Positions 10,869 through 22,260 are shown, counted from the first letter of the stretch. The stretch is DNA of 64,000 bases from Streptomyces sp. NBC_01317 (GCF_035961655.1 NZ_CP108393.1:4855001-4919000); one strand, 5' to 3'. The notes: generated by a model not told the origin, from the letters alone. Numbers and translations are program-made.

Positions 10869-11018
10869 AGCCTGGCCGGTAGAGCCCGGCCCGTAGAGAC
10901 CGGCCCGTGGAGCCTGCCCGTAGAGACCGGCCCGTGGAGCCCGGCCCGTGGAGACCGGCCGGTGGAGACCGGCCGGTGGAGCCCGGCCCGTGGAGCCTGG
11001 CCCGTAGAGACCGGCCCC
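10865..11018. repeat. Eleven-copy 14-bp tandem repeat
   Basis: Eleven units of about 14 bp follow GTRGAG(A/C)CYGGCCC, such as GTAGAGACCGGCCC and GTGGAGCCCGGCCC. They fill the whole gap between the convergent FAD/Fe-S gene and LysR gene, and the first unit supplies the TAG stop of the former. Units contain GGCC-rich half-palindromes, so the array can fold on either strand and may act as terminator. Such arrays vary in copy number between strains. Confidence 0.85.
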
Positions 11019-11030
11019 GTGAATGGGGGC

Positions 11031-11894
11031 CTACGTGCCCGTGGCCAGTTGCCAGGCCAGGGTGGCCAGGTCTTGGGTGGCCGGGTGGGCCGCGCCTTCG
11101 CGCCAGGCCAGGAAGACCTGGAGGGGTGGGGCGTCGGGGAGGGGGCGGTAGGCGACTCCCGGGTGGGGGTGCATGTCCGCCGTCGACGCGCTCGACACGC
11201 CCACCCCGCGGCCCGCCGCGATCCCCGTCAGCCAGTCGTCCGTGTTCGCCACCGTCACCGTGGTCACCGGGCCCGCCTCCGGGGGCCACAGGGACGGGGT
11301 CGTCGTGCCCGAGACGGTGTTCACCAGGATTCGTTGGGACGCCAGGTCCGCCAGGGTCAGCGTCGGGCGCGCGGCCAGCGGGCCGTCGGCCGGGACCGCC
11401 GCGACGCGGGGTTCCGTGAACAGCAGCTCCGTCACCAGGCCCGGCGTCCCGAGGACCGCGGGTCCCCGCAGCAGCGCCGCGTCGACCTCGCCCCGGATCA
11501 GCCCCGCCGTACGGTCGTCGATCCTGAGCAGTTCCAGCGGCGTCTCCGGGTGCTCGCGCTCCCAGCGCCGCAGCAGCGGTGTGGTGTACGGGCCGAAGGC
11601 CGACCACGCGTGCCCCAGCCGCAGCGGCCGGCGCCGCAGCCGGCCGGCGTCCAGGGCGTCGTCGAACGCCGCGACGGCCGCCGCCGCCCGCTCGCGGAAG
11701 GCGCGGCCCTCCGCCGTGAGGGCGAGGTGGTGGGTGGAGCGCTCGGCGAGCCGTACGCCGAGGTGTTTCTCCAGCGCGACGAGGTTGCGGGAGACAGCGG
11801 GCTGGGTGAGGTGCAGCCGGGCCGCCGCCCTGGTCAGGCTGGACTCTTCGGCGATGGCCAGGAAGCAGCGGAGATGACGCAGCTCGATGCTCAT
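11031..11894 (-). CDS. LysR-family transcriptional regulator
   Basis: A 287-residue LysR-type regulator. It opens MSIELRHLRCFLAIAEESSL, the standard winged-helix N-terminus, with HLTQPAVSRNLVALEKHLG as recognition helix, followed by an effector domain from about residue 90. It is divergent from the EamA-family exporter at 12004 with 109 bp between, so that exporter is the probable target. On the minus strand TATGCT at 11908-11903 is a good -10 box, placing the transcript start within a few bases of the ATG, so the message may be nearly leaderless. Its 3' end abuts the 14-bp tandem array. The effector is unknown. Confidence 0.92.
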   Translation of the reverse strand: MSIELRHLRCFLAIAEESSLTRAAARLHLTQPAVSRNLVALEKHLGVRLAERSTHHLALTAEGRAFRERAAAAVAAFDDALDAGRLRRRPLRLGHAWSAFGPYTTPLLRRWEREHPETPLELLRIDDRTAGLIRGEVDAALLRGPAVLGTPGLVTELLFTEPRVAAVPADGPLAARPTLTLADLASQRILVNTVSGTTTPSLWPPEAGPVTTVTVANTDDWLTGIAAGRGVGVSSASTADMHPHPGVAYRPLPDAPPLQVFLAWREGAAHPATQDLATLAWQLATGT

Positions 11895-11927
11895 GCGTGC
11901 GGAGCATAACGGCAGTCCAAAAGGCAT

Positions 11928-11956
11928 TTCACGGCTGAAGCGCGGAGCCGTAACGT
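11928..11956 (+). promoter_or_regulatory. Promoter of EamA exporter with TTCA-N4-TGAA operator
   Basis: TTCACG (11928-11933), a 17-bp spacer and TAACGT (11951-11956) resemble a sigma-70/HrdB promoter for the exporter at 12004. The short palindrome TTCA-CGGC-TGAA (11928-11939) covers the -35 box and could be the LysR site. Read from sequence only. Confidence 0.45.
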
Positions 11957-12003
11957 GAGTCGGGACGTCAGCCTGCCCGACCACGACATCCTGGAGGTTT
12001 TCG

Positions 12004-13035
12004 GTGGATGAGCCGCGTACCGCTGCCGCCGCATCCGCCACCGCTTCCGTCGTGGTGCCGGAGGTTTCGGGTGCCCCGGAGGCCGGGGGCGGTCCGGAGG
12101 CCGCGTCCCCCTCCCGCTCCCTCGGGCCCGTCGCGCTGGTCATCGGGGGTGGGCTCTCGGTACAGTTCGGTGCGGCCATCGCCGTCCTGCTGATGCCCCG
12201 TACCGGCGCCCTCGGCGTGGTCTCGCTGCGGCTCGCGCTCGCCGCCGTCGTCCTGCTCGCCTTCTGCCGCCCCACCCTGCGCGGGCACTCGCGCGCCGAC
12301 TGGGGCACGGTAGTCGTCTTCGGTACGGTCCTCGCCGCCATGAACGGGCTCTTCTACCAGTCCGCCGACCGCATCCCCCTCGGCGCGGCCGTCACCCTCG
12401 AAGTCCTCGGCCCGCTCACCCTCTCCGTGATCGTCTCCCGGCGGTGGGTGAACGTCCTGTGGGCGGGGCTCGCGCTGGCCGGGGTGCTGCTGCTCAGCGG
12501 TGGCGGGTTCGACCGGCTCGATCCGCTGGGCGCGGCGTTCGCGCTCTCGGCGGGCGCGATGTGGGCCGCGTACATCGTCTTCAGCGCGCGGACGGGCCGC
12601 CGCTTCCCGCAGGCCGACGGTCTCGCGCTGGCCATGGGGGTCGGGGCGCTGATCGCGCTCCCCTTCGGCATCGTGGAATCCGGGTCCAAGCTGATCGTGC
12701 CGTCGACCCTCGGGCTCGCGCTGGCGGTCGCGCTGATGTCGTCCGTCCTGCCGTACACCCTGGAACTGCTCGCCCTCCGCCGCATGCCCTCCTCGACCTT
12801 CGCCGTACTGATGAGCCTGGAGCCGGCGATCGCGGCGAGCGCCGGGTTCCTCCTGCTGGACCAGGCGCTCTCCACCACCGAGGCGCTGGCGATCGCGCTG
12901 GTGATCGTGGCGAGCATGGGGGCGGTACGGACGCAGGTGGGGCGGCGGAAAGCGGGGACGGGGAAGCGGGCGGCGGCCCGCGCGGCCGCTGCGGCCACCG
13001 CGACCGGGAGCGCCGGAGCAGGCGCCGACAAGTAA
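12004..13035 (+). CDS. EamA/DMT-family exporter (RhtA-like)
   Basis: A 343-residue inner-membrane protein of the drug/metabolite transporter superfamily. After a 40-residue Ala/Pro-rich cytoplasmic start it has about ten hydrophobic helices arranged as two EamA halves, as in RhtA/YdcZ-type threonine and amino-acid exporters. The C-terminus is basic (RRKAGTGKRAAARA). The GTG at 12004 is preceded by GGAGG at 11993-11997 with 6-nt spacing, a strong start. The divergent LysR gene probably controls it. Its TAA stop lies within the palindromic operator of the next operon. The exact substrate is unknown. Confidence 0.88.
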   Translation: MDEPRTAAAASATASVVVPEVSGAPEAGGGPEAASPSRSLGPVALVIGGGLSVQFGAAIAVLLMPRTGALGVVSLRLALAAVVLLAFCRPTLRGHSRADWGTVVVFGTVLAAMNGLFYQSADRIPLGAAVTLEVLGPLTLSVIVSRRWVNVLWAGLALAGVLLLSGGGFDRLDPLGAAFALSAGAMWAAYIVFSARTGRRFPQADGLALAMGVGALIALPFGIVESGSKLIVPSTLGLALAVALMSSVLPYTLELLALRRMPSSTFAVLMSLEPAIAASAGFLLLDQALSTTEALAIALVIVASMGAVRTQVGRRKAGTGKRAAARAAAAATATGSAGAGADK

Positions 13036-13075
13036 AGCAAGCACGCTTGCTTGTTTCTTCGGCCCCTGAGATGCT
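13035..13075 (+). promoter_or_regulatory. TetR-type operator and promoter of the 13.1-23.6 kb operon
   Basis: AAGCAAGC (13035-13042), AC, GCTTGCTT (13045-13052) is an 8-2-8 palindrome of the kind bound by TetR regulators of acyl-CoA metabolism. TTGCTT (13047-13052) can act as -35 box, and GATGCT (13070-13075) lies 17 bp further on as -10 box, so the operator would block RNA polymerase. The last gene of the downstream operon is a TetR protein, the natural candidate to bind here. No second copy was noticed in the window. Confidence 0.65.
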
Positions 13076-13120
13076 CCGGGACACGCACACCGCCGTGTCC
13101 GAGTCCGAGGGAGCGCACCC

Positions 13121-13914
13121 GTGTCCGACTCTGCCGCAGTCCTGGACGATCTGCGCAGCGAGAGCGACGAACTCGACGGCCTGGTGGGGGAGTTGAGCGT
13201 ACGGGACTGGGCCCTGGCCACCCCCGCCCCCGGGTGGACCGTGGCGCACCAGATCGCGCACCTCACCTGGACCGACAGCGCCGCGCTGCTCTCGCTCACC
13301 GACAAACGGGCCTTCGCCACGGAGGCGCGCAAAGCCCTCGCGGCCCCCTCCTCCTTCGTGGACGACGGCGCGCGGGAGGGCGCCGCGCTCCCGCCCGGCG
13401 AACTCCTCACCCGGTGGCGTACGGGCCGCGACCGCCTGTGGAACGCCCTGCGCGACACCCCGCCCGGCGCCCGTTTTCCCTGGTACGGGCCTCCCATGAG
13501 CGCCCCCTCGATGGCGACCGCGCGCCTGATGGAGACCTGGGCGCACGGCCAGGACATCGCCGACACCCTCGGCGTGCGGCGCGCGCCGACCGCCCGGTTG
13601 CGGCACATCGCGTGGATCGGGGTACGGACCCGCGACTACGCCTACTCCGTACGGGACGAGCCACCGCCCCCCGAGCCCTTCCGCGTCGAACTGACAGGTC
13701 CGGGAGGAGAGTTGTGGGCGTACGGCCCCGAGGACGCGCCCCAGCGCGTGACCGGACCCGCGCTCGACTTCGGCCTGCTGGTGACCCGGCGGGCCCACCG
13801 CGCCGACCTCGCCGTCCGGGCACACGGCCCGGACGCGGACCGCTGGCTGGACATCGCCCAGGCGTTCGCGGGCCTCCCGGGCGCGGGCCGCGCGCCGAAG
13901 GGGGAGGAGCCGAG

Positions 13915-13918
<4 letters not shown>
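13121..13918 (+). CDS. TIGR03084-family protein (DinB/maleylpyruvate-isomerase fold)
   Basis: A 265-residue protein with an N-terminal mycothiol-dependent maleylpyruvate-isomerase-like four-helix domain. The WTVAHQIAHLTWTD block (about residues 45-58) has candidate metal ligands, and a further histidine lies in WAHGQDIADTL near 143. The family is actinobacterial and often found beside fatty-acid and CoA-ester catabolic genes; its reaction is not established. The GTG at 13121 has GAGGGAG upstream. It is the first gene of the operon, and its stop overlaps the next start (ATGA at 13915-13918), indicating translational coupling to the AtuA-like gene. Confidence 0.85.
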
Positions 13919-15692
<1,774 letters not shown>

Positions 15693-15696
<4 letters not shown>

Positions 15697-17291
15697 CCGT
15701 GCTCCCCACCGCGCTCGACCCGGCGTCCGCCGACTACGCCGCGCACCGTGAGGCGATGCTCGGCAAGCTCGCCGAACTGGACGCCGAACACACCAAGGCG
15801 CTCGCCGGGGGCGGCGAGAAGTATGTGGCCCGGCACCGGGCGCGCGGCAAGCTGCTCGCCCGGGAGCGGATCGAGCTGCTCCTCGACCCGGACACCCCGT
15901 TCCTCGAACTGTCCCCGCTCGCCGCCTGGGGCAGCGACTACCCGGTCGGCGCGTCGATGGTCACCGGCATCGGTGTGGTCGAGGGCGTCGAGTGTGTGAT
16001 CACCGCCAACGACCCGACCGTACGCGGGGGTTCGAGCAACCCCTGGACGCTGCGGAAGGCCCTGCGCGCCAATGAGATCGCGTACACCAACCGCCTGCCG
16101 CTCATCAGCCTGGTCGAGTCGGGCGGCGCCGATCTCCCCTCCCAGAAGGAGATCTTCATCCCCGGCGGCGCGCTCTTCCGCGACCTCACCCGGCTGTCCG
16201 CCGCCGGAATCCCCACCGTCGCCGTGGTGTTCGGCAACTCCACGGCCGGCGGGGCGTACGTCCCCGGCATGTCCGACCACACCGTCATGATCAAGGAGCG
16301 GTCGAAGGTCTTCCTCGGCGGGCCGCCGCTGGTGAAGATGGCGACGGGCGAGGAGAGCGACGACGAGTCGCTCGGCGGCGCGGAGATGCACGCCCGTACG
16401 TCGGGGCTCGCCGACCACTTCGCCGTGGACGAGCAGGACGCGGTCCGGCAGGCGCGCCGGATCGTCGCCCGCCTCAACTGGCGCAAGGCGCAGCCCGATC
16501 CGGGACCCGCCGCGCCGCCGAAGTACGACGAGGACGAGCTGCTGGGCATCGTGCCGGGGGATCTCAAGATCCCCTTCGACCCGCGCGAGGTGATCGCCCG
16601 GGTGGTCGACGGCTCGGACTTCGACGAGTTCAAGCCGCTCTACGGGACGAGCCTGGTGACCGGGTGGGCCGCGCTGCACGGCTATCCGGTGGGCGTCCTG
16701 GCCAACGCGCAGGGCGTGTTGTTCTCGGCGGAGTCGCAGAAGGCCGCGCAGTTCATCCAGCTCGCCAACCAGCGGGACATTCCCCTGGTGTTCCTGCACA
16801 ACACCACCGGCTACATGGTCGGCAAGGAGTACGAGCAGGGCGGGATCATCAAGCACGGCGCGATGATGATCAACGCGGTGGCGAACTCCACCGTCCCGCA
16901 CCTGTCGGTCCTGATGGGCGCCTCGTACGGCGCCGGGCACTACGGCATGTGCGGGCGCGCGTACGACCCGCGCTTCCTCTTCGCGTGGCCGAGCGCCAAG
17001 TCGGCGGTGATGGGCCCGCAGCAACTCGCCGGGGTGCTCTCGATCGTCGCGCGGGCCTCGGCGGCGGCGAAGGGGCAGCCGTACGACGACGAAGGGGACG
17101 CGGCGCTGCGCGCGATGGTCGAGCGGCAGATCGAGTCGGAGTCCCTGCCCCTGTTCCTGTCCGGACGGCTGTACGACGACGGGGTCATCGACCCGCGCGA
17201 CACCCGCACGGTCCTCGGCCTGTGCCTGTCCGCCCTCCACACCGCGCCGGTCGCGGGAGTGCGGGGCGGCTTCGGCGTCTTCCGGATGTGA
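15693..17291 (+). CDS. Acyl-CoA carboxylase beta (carboxyltransferase) subunit
   Basis: A 532-residue biotin-dependent carboxyltransferase of the methylcrotonyl-/geranyl-CoA carboxylase beta family. Visible blocks include NDPTVRGGSSNPWTLRKALR, VFGNSTAGGAYVPGMSD, FLHNTTGYMVGKEYEQGGII and MGASYGAGHYGMCGRAYDP, the acyl-CoA and carboxybiotin oxyanion regions. It carboxylates a beta-methyl-alpha,beta-unsaturated acyl-CoA together with the biotin-bearing alpha subunit encoded 8 bp downstream. The GTG at 15693 overlaps the previous stop. The AtuA-like neighbour and the lack of an HMG-CoA lyase gene nearby lean toward a geranyl-CoA-like or other branched substrate rather than leucine breakdown alone, but specificity is unproven. 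Confidence 0.93.
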
Positions 17292-17299
17292 GGCGAGCG

Positions 17300-19378
17300 A
17301 TGACGAAGATTGTGCGGACGCGGATGACCCAGAGGGTGATGATCACCAGCGTCCTGGTCGCGAACCGGGGCGAGATCGCGTGCCGCGTCTTCCGTACGTG
17401 CCGGGAGCTGGGCATCGGAATGGTCGCGGTCTTCTCCGACCCGGACGCGGACGCCCTGCACGTACGGGAGGCGGACACGGCGGTACGGCTGCCGGGGGCC
17501 GCGCCCGCCGACACCTATCTGCGCGGCGACCTGATCGTGAAGGCGGCGCTCGCCGCGGGCGCCGACGCCGTGCATCCCGGCTACGGATTCCTCTCCGAGA
17601 ACGCCGAGTTCGCGCAGGCGGTGCTCGACGCGGGCCTGGTGTGGATCGGGCCGCCGCCGGCCGCGATCGAGGCGATGGCGTCGAAGACGCGCGCGAAGGA
17701 ACTGATGGGCGCGGCGGGCGTGCCGCTGCTGGCGCCGGTGGATCCGGGCGCGGCCACGGAGGCGGACCTCCCCCTGCTGCTCAAGGCGGCGGCCGGGGGC
17801 GGCGGCAGAGGCATGCGGGTGGTCCGTGAACTGGCAGCTCTGGAAGAGGAGTTGGCGGCGGCCTCGGCGGAGGCCGTGTCCGCGTTCGGCGACGGCGAGG
17901 TCTTCGCGGAGCCGTACGTGGAACGCGGCCGGCACGTGGAGGTGCAGATCCTCGCCGACGCGTACGGGACGGTGTGGGCGCTGGGCACCCGGGACTGCTC
18001 GCTGCAACGCAGACACCAGAAGGTCATCGAGGAGAGCCCGGCGCCGGGACTGCCGGCCGAACTGCTCACCGGCCTGGCGGACGCGGCGGTGGCGGCGGCC
18101 CGCACGGTGGCGTACCGGGGGGCGGGGACGGTCGAGTTCCTGATCTCGCCGCAGGGACGCCCGTACTTCCTGGAGATGAACACCCGCCTCCAGGTCGAAC
18201 ACCCCGTCACCGAGGAGGTGTTCGGCCTCGATCTGGTGGCGCTGCAACTGTCCGTGGCGGAGGGCGCCCCGCTCCCGCCCGAGCCGCCGGAGCCGTACGG
18301 CCACGCGGTGGAGGCACGGCTGTACGCGGAGGACCCGTCCCGGGACTGGGCCCCGCAGACGGGGGTCCTGCACGAGCTGTCGGTGGAGGCGGAGGCGGCG
18401 GGGGAAGGGGAGGCAGAGAGGCTACGGCCCCGACGCGGCACGGCCCAGGACGCCGTACGCCTCCGGACCGACACCGGCTACGGCCCCGGCGACCGCATCG
18501 GCCCGCACTACGACGCCCTGCTCGCCAAGGTCGTCGCCTGGGCCCCCACCCGCGCCGAGGCCCTGCGCCGCCTCGGGCACGCGCTGCTCCGCGCCCGGAT
18601 CCACGGCCCCGGGACCAACCGGGAGCTGCTCGTACGGTCGTTGACCCATCCCGACCTTCTCGGCGGCCACCCCGACACCGGGTTCTACGAACGCCACCTC
18701 GACGCGCTCACCGCACCCGCCCCCGGGGACGGCGAACGGCACGCGGCCGTCGCCGCCGCCCTCGCCGACGCCGCCGCCCGGCGCGCCGCCACCACCGTGC
18801 CCGCCCGCCTCGGCGGATGGCGCAACCTCGCCTCGCAGCCGCACCGCAAGACCTACGGCGACCACGAGATCAGCTACCGGGTCACCCGCGACGGGGTCCG
18901 CGTCGAGGACGACGCCGTCCGGGTCGTCAGCTTCTCCGAGCGGCTCGTACGCCTCGAAGTCGACGGTGTCGTACGGAACTTCCACGTCTCGGCGTACGGC
19001 GACCCGGCGAACCCCGAGCAGGCATACGGCGACCCGGCATACGGCGACCACGTGTACGTCGACACCGCCCACGGGTCGTACCGCCTCCCCGCCCACCTCC
19101 GCTTCACCGACCCGAGCGCCACCACCGCCCCCGGCTCGCTGCTCGCGCCCATGCCCGGCACGGTCGTACGGATCGCCGACGGGCTGGCCGAGGGAGACCG
19201 CGTCACCGCCGGGCAGCCGCTCGTCTGGCTGGAGGCCATGAAGATGGAACACCGCGTCACGGCCCCCGCCTCCGGCACCCTCACCGCGCTCCACGCCGCC
19301 CCCGGCCGCCAGGTCGAACTGGGCGCCCTGCTCGCCGTCGTCGTCACCGACCCCGCCCCGGAGGACCAGCCGTCATGA
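17300..19378 (+). CDS. Acyl-CoA carboxylase alpha subunit (biotin carboxylase + biotin carrier)
   Basis: A 692-residue fusion of biotin carboxylase and biotin carboxyl carrier. The carboxylase begins SVLVANRGEIACRVFRTCRE, carries the glycine-rich ATP loop AAAGGGGRGMRVV near residue 165 and the catalytic block MNTRLQVEHPVTE near 293. The C-terminal biotinyl domain has EAMKMEH with the biotinylated lysine at about K648. It carboxylates biotin with ATP and bicarbonate for the partner beta subunit. ATG 17300 has GAGG 6 nt upstream; ATG 17339 (MITSVLVANRG) is a plausible alternative closer to family norm. A small in-frame repeat (Y-G-D-P-A-Y-G-D) lies before the biotin domain. Its stop overlaps the dehydrogenase start. 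Confidence 0.93.
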   Translation: MTKIVRTRMTQRVMITSVLVANRGEIACRVFRTCRELGIGMVAVFSDPDADALHVREADTAVRLPGAAPADTYLRGDLIVKAALAAGADAVHPGYGFLSENAEFAQAVLDAGLVWIGPPPAAIEAMASKTRAKELMGAAGVPLLAPVDPGAATEADLPLLLKAAAGGGGRGMRVVRELAALEEELAAASAEAVSAFGDGEVFAEPYVERGRHVEVQILADAYGTVWALGTRDCSLQRRHQKVIEESPAPGLPAELLTGLADAAVAAARTVAYRGAGTVEFLISPQGRPYFLEMNTRLQVEHPVTEEVFGLDLVALQLSVAEGAPLPPEPPEPYGHAVEARLYAEDPSRDWAPQTGVLHELSVEAEAAGEGEAERLRPRRGTAQDAVRLRTDTGYGPGDRIGPHYDALLAKVVAWAPTRAEALRRLGHALLRARIHGPGTNRELLVRSLTHPDLLGGHPDTGFYERHLDALTAPAPGDGERHAAVAAALADAAARRAATTVPARLGGWRNLASQPHRKTYGDHEISYRVTRDGVRVEDDAVRVVSFSERLVRLEVDGVVRNFHVSAYGDPANPEQAYGDPAYGDHVYVDTAHGSYRLPAHLRFTDPSATTAPGSLLAPMPGTVVRIADGLAEGDRVTAGQPLVWLEAMKMEHRVTAPASGTLTALHAAPGRQVELGALLAVVVTDPAPEDQPS

Positions 19379-20586
19379 GCCGCAGCGCCGACCGTACGGG
19401 CCCCGAAAACGCAGCCCCCGAAAACCCCATCCAGGAAAGCGCCACCCCCGGCAGCACCTTCATCGAGTCCGGCGAACACACCGCCCTCCGCGCCGCCGTC
19501 TCCGCCCTCGGCCGCCGCCACGGAAGGGACTTCGACCGCGAGACCCTCTGGCGCGAGGCCGGCAAGCTCGGCTACCTCGGCGTGAACCTCCCCGAGGAGT
19601 ACGGCGGCGGAGGCGGCGGAGTGGTCGAACTCTCCCTCGTCCTGGAAGAGTTGGGTGCCGCGGGCTGCCCGCTCCTCATGCTCGTCGTCTCGCCCGCCAT
19701 CTGCGGCACCGTGATCGCCCGCTTCGGCACCGACGCGCAGAAGCGGCAATGGCTCCCCGGCCTCGCCGACGGCTCCCTCACCATGGCCTTCGGCATCACG
19801 GAACCCGACGCCGGATCCAACTCCCACCGCATCACCACCGCCGCCCGCAAGGACGGCGAAGGCGGCTGGATCCTCAACGGACGCAAGGTCTTCGTCTCCG
19901 GCGTCGACATCGCCGACGCCACGCTCGTCGTCAGCCGCACCGAGGACGCCAGGACCGGCCGCCTCAAGCCCTGCCTGTTCATCGTCCCCCGCGACGCCGA
20001 CGGCTTCACCCGTACCCCCATCGACATGGAACTGCACGCCGCCGAGAAGCAGTTCGAACTGGTCCTGGACGACGTACGGCTGCCCGCCGACGCCCTCGTC
20101 GGCGACGAGGACGCCGGGCTCCTCCAGCTCTTCGCCGGCCTCAACCCCGAGCGCGTCATGACCGCCGCCTTCGCCCTCGGCATGGGCCGCTACGCCCTCG
20201 ACCGCGCCGTCGAGTACGCCAGGACCCGCCAGGTGTGGAAGGAACCCATCGGCGCGCACCAGGCCATCGCCCACCCCCTCGCCCAGGCCCACATCGAGCT
20301 GGAACTCGCCCGCCTGATGATGCGCAAGGCCGCCCACCTCTACGACTCGGGCGACGACGCGGCGGCGGGCGAGGCCGCCAACATGGCCAAGTACGCCGCC
20401 GCCGAGGCCTGTGTGAAGGCCGTCGACCAGGCCGTGCACACCCTCGGCGGGAACGGCCTCACCCGGGAGTACGGCCTCGCCTCGCTGGTCACCGCCGCGC
20501 GCGTGGCCCGGATCGCGCCCGTCAGCCGCGAGATGATCCTGAACTACATATCCCATCAGTCCCTGGGTCTCCCCAAGTCCTACTAG
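19375..20586 (+). CDS. Acyl-CoA dehydrogenase
   Basis: A 403-residue FAD-dependent acyl-CoA dehydrogenase making the alpha,beta-double bond in a CoA ester. Visible are the N-terminal helical domain, the FAD-contact block MAFGITEPDAGSNSHRIT near residue 140, ARKDGEGGWILNGRKVFVSG, and the C-terminal HTLGGNGLTREYGLASL block. The catalytic base is probably in the AGLNPERVM region, where a glutamate (E262) occupies the position usual for several subfamilies. The first 25 residues are an extra Pro/Asn-rich tail. ATGA overlap with the carboxylase alpha stop shows coupling. In P. aeruginosa the analogous AtuD is citronellyl-CoA dehydrogenase. Confidence 0.93.
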   Translation: MSRSADRTGPENAAPENPIQESATPGSTFIESGEHTALRAAVSALGRRHGRDFDRETLWREAGKLGYLGVNLPEEYGGGGGGVVELSLVLEELGAAGCPLLMLVVSPAICGTVIARFGTDAQKRQWLPGLADGSLTMAFGITEPDAGSNSHRITTAARKDGEGGWILNGRKVFVSGVDIADATLVVSRTEDARTGRLKPCLFIVPRDADGFTRTPIDMELHAAEKQFELVLDDVRLPADALVGDEDAGLLQLFAGLNPERVMTAAFALGMGRYALDRAVEYARTRQVWKEPIGAHQAIAHPLAQAHIELELARLMMRKAAHLYDSGDDAAAGEAANMAKYAAAEACVKAVDQAVHTLGGNGLTREYGLASLVTAARVARIAPVSREMILNYISHQSLGLPKSY

Positions 20587-20676
20587 GACACGCGATTCTG
20601 GGCGTTCATGTCGCGGCCGCGCGTTCGTGTCGCGCGCGTCGGAGCGCCGAAGCGTAGAAGCGTCGAAGGGGTCGTC

Positions 20677-22260
20677 ATGATCTTCCACAGCGAGTACGCG
20701 GATGTCCCGGCCGTCGATCTGCCCATCCACGAGGCCGTCCTCGGCCGCGCCGCCGAGTTCGGCGACACCGTGGCCCTGGTCGACGGCACGAACGGTACGA
20801 GCACGACGTACGCCCAGCTCGACACGTACCACCGCGCCCTCGCCGCCGCCTTCACCGACGCCGGGGTGCGCAAGGGCGACGTCCTCGCCCTGCACAGCCC
20901 CAACACGGTCGTGTATCCGGCGGTGTTCTACGCCGCCACCCGTGCCGGGGCGACCGTCACCACCGCCCATCCCCTCGCCACCGCCGAGGAGTTGGCCACC
21001 CAGCTCCGCGACGCGGCCGCCCGCTGGATCGTCACCGTCGGGCCGCTCCTCGAAGTGGCCCGCCGCTCGGCGGAGTTGATCGGCGGCATCGAGGAGATCT
21101 TCGTCTGCGACCGGGCCGTCGGACACCGCTCGGTCCGCGACCTGGCGCGCTCGACGGCGCCCCAGCTCACCGTCCCCCTCGACCCCGGCGAGGACATCGC
21201 CGTCCTCCCGTACTCCTCCGGCACCACCGGCGTCCCCAAGGGCGTCATGCTCACCCACCGTTCGATCGCCACGAACCTCGCGCAGATGGAACCCGTCGTC
21301 CCCATGGGCCCCGGCGACCGCATCCTCGCGGTACTCCCGTTTTTCCACATATACGGCCTCACCGCATTGATGAACGCGCCCCTGCGCGGCGGCGCGACCG
21401 TCGTCGTCCTGCCCCGCTTCGACCTCGACCAGTTCCTCGCCGCGATCGAGAAGTACCGCATCACCGGCCTGTACGTGGCCCCGCCCATCGTGCTGGCCCT
21501 CGCCAAACACCCGGCCGTCTCGCGGTACGACCTCAGCTCGCTCCGGTACGTCCTGTGCGCGGCGGCCCCGCTCGACTCCCGCCTGGCGGCGGCCTGTTCG
21601 GCCCGGCTGAACCTCCCGCCCGTACGGCAGGCGTACGGCATGACGGAGCTGTCGCCCGGCACCCACATCGTCCCGCTGGCCGCCGCCGACCCGCCGCCCG
21701 GCGCCGTCGGCAAGCTCCTCCCCGGCACCGAGATGCGCGTCGTCCGCCTCGACGACCCGGACACGGACGTGGCCACCGGCGGCGAGGGCGAGATCCTCAT
21801 CCGGGGCCCGCAGGTCATGAAGGGCTACCTCGGCCGCCCCGGCGACACCGCCGCGATGATCGACGCCGACGGGTGGGTGCACACCGGGGACATCGGCCGG
21901 GCCGACGCCGACGGCTGGCTGTTCGTCGTGGACCGTGTCAAGGAACTCATCAAGTACAAGGGCTTCCAGGTCGCCCCCGCCGAACTCGAAGCGCTGCTCC
22001 TCACCCACGACGCGATCGCGGACGCGGCGGTGATCGGTGTGTACGACGCGGACGGCAACGAGGTCCCGAAGGCCTACATTGTCCGTCGACCCGGTGCGGA
22101 GACGCTCGGCGCGGACGCCGTCATGACGTTTGTCGCCGAACGCGTCGCTCCGTACAAGAAGATCCGCCGGGTCGAGTTCATCGGAGGTGTGCCCCGCGCC
22201 GCCTCCGGCAAGATCCTCAGGCGCCAACTGAGGGACCGCGAGAGGGAGATCACCACGTGA
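20677..22260 (+). CDS. Acyl-CoA synthetase, 4-coumarate/cinnamate:CoA ligase-like
   Basis: A 527-residue ANL-superfamily ligase that activates a carboxylic acid with ATP and CoA. Core motifs are YSSGTTGVPKG at about residues 179-189, FFHIYGL, QAYGMTELSPG, DGWVHTGDIG, KELIKYKGFQVAPAELE and the C-terminal catalytic lysine in SGKILRR near residue 512. It resembles the cinnamate:CoA ligase characterised from S. coelicolor (ScCCL), which from memory sits in the same gene neighbourhood. In this operon it probably makes the CoA ester that the dehydrogenase, carboxylase and hydratase then process. The ATG at 20677 follows a 90-bp gap, and GTGA overlap couples it to the hydratase. Confidence 0.92.
   Translation: MIFHSEYADVPAVDLPIHEAVLGRAAEFGDTVALVDGTNGTSTTYAQLDTYHRALAAAFTDAGVRKGDVLALHSPNTVVYPAVFYAATRAGATVTTAHPLATAEELATQLRDAAARWIVTVGPLLEVARRSAELIGGIEEIFVCDRAVGHRSVRDLARSTAPQLTVPLDPGEDIAVLPYSSGTTGVPKGVMLTHRSIATNLAQMEPVVPMGPGDRILAVLPFFHIYGLTALMNAPLRGGATVVVLPRFDLDQFLAAIEKYRITGLYVAPPIVLALAKHPAVSRYDLSSLRYVLCAAAPLDSRLAAACSARLNLPPVRQAYGMTELSPGTHIVPLAAADPPPGAVGKLLPGTEMRVVRLDDPDTDVATGGEGEILIRGPQVMKGYLGRPGDTAAMIDADGWVHTGDIGRADADGWLFVVDRVKELIKYKGFQVAPAELEALLLTHDAIADAAVIGVYDADGNEVPKAYIVRRPGAETLGADAVMTFVAERVAPYKKIRRVEFIGGVPRAASGKILRRQLRDREREITT

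Noticed and set aside
10865..11018. CRISPR array
   Set aside because: Units abut without spacers and no cas genes are near; a simple tandem repeat.
18874..22227. Open minus-strand frame of about 1,117 codons opposite the carboxylase/dehydrogenase/ligase genes
   Set aside because: Composition is Gly/Asp/Val/Ala-rich with no domain, and it mirrors the third-position GC bias of the sense genes; a shadow frame.
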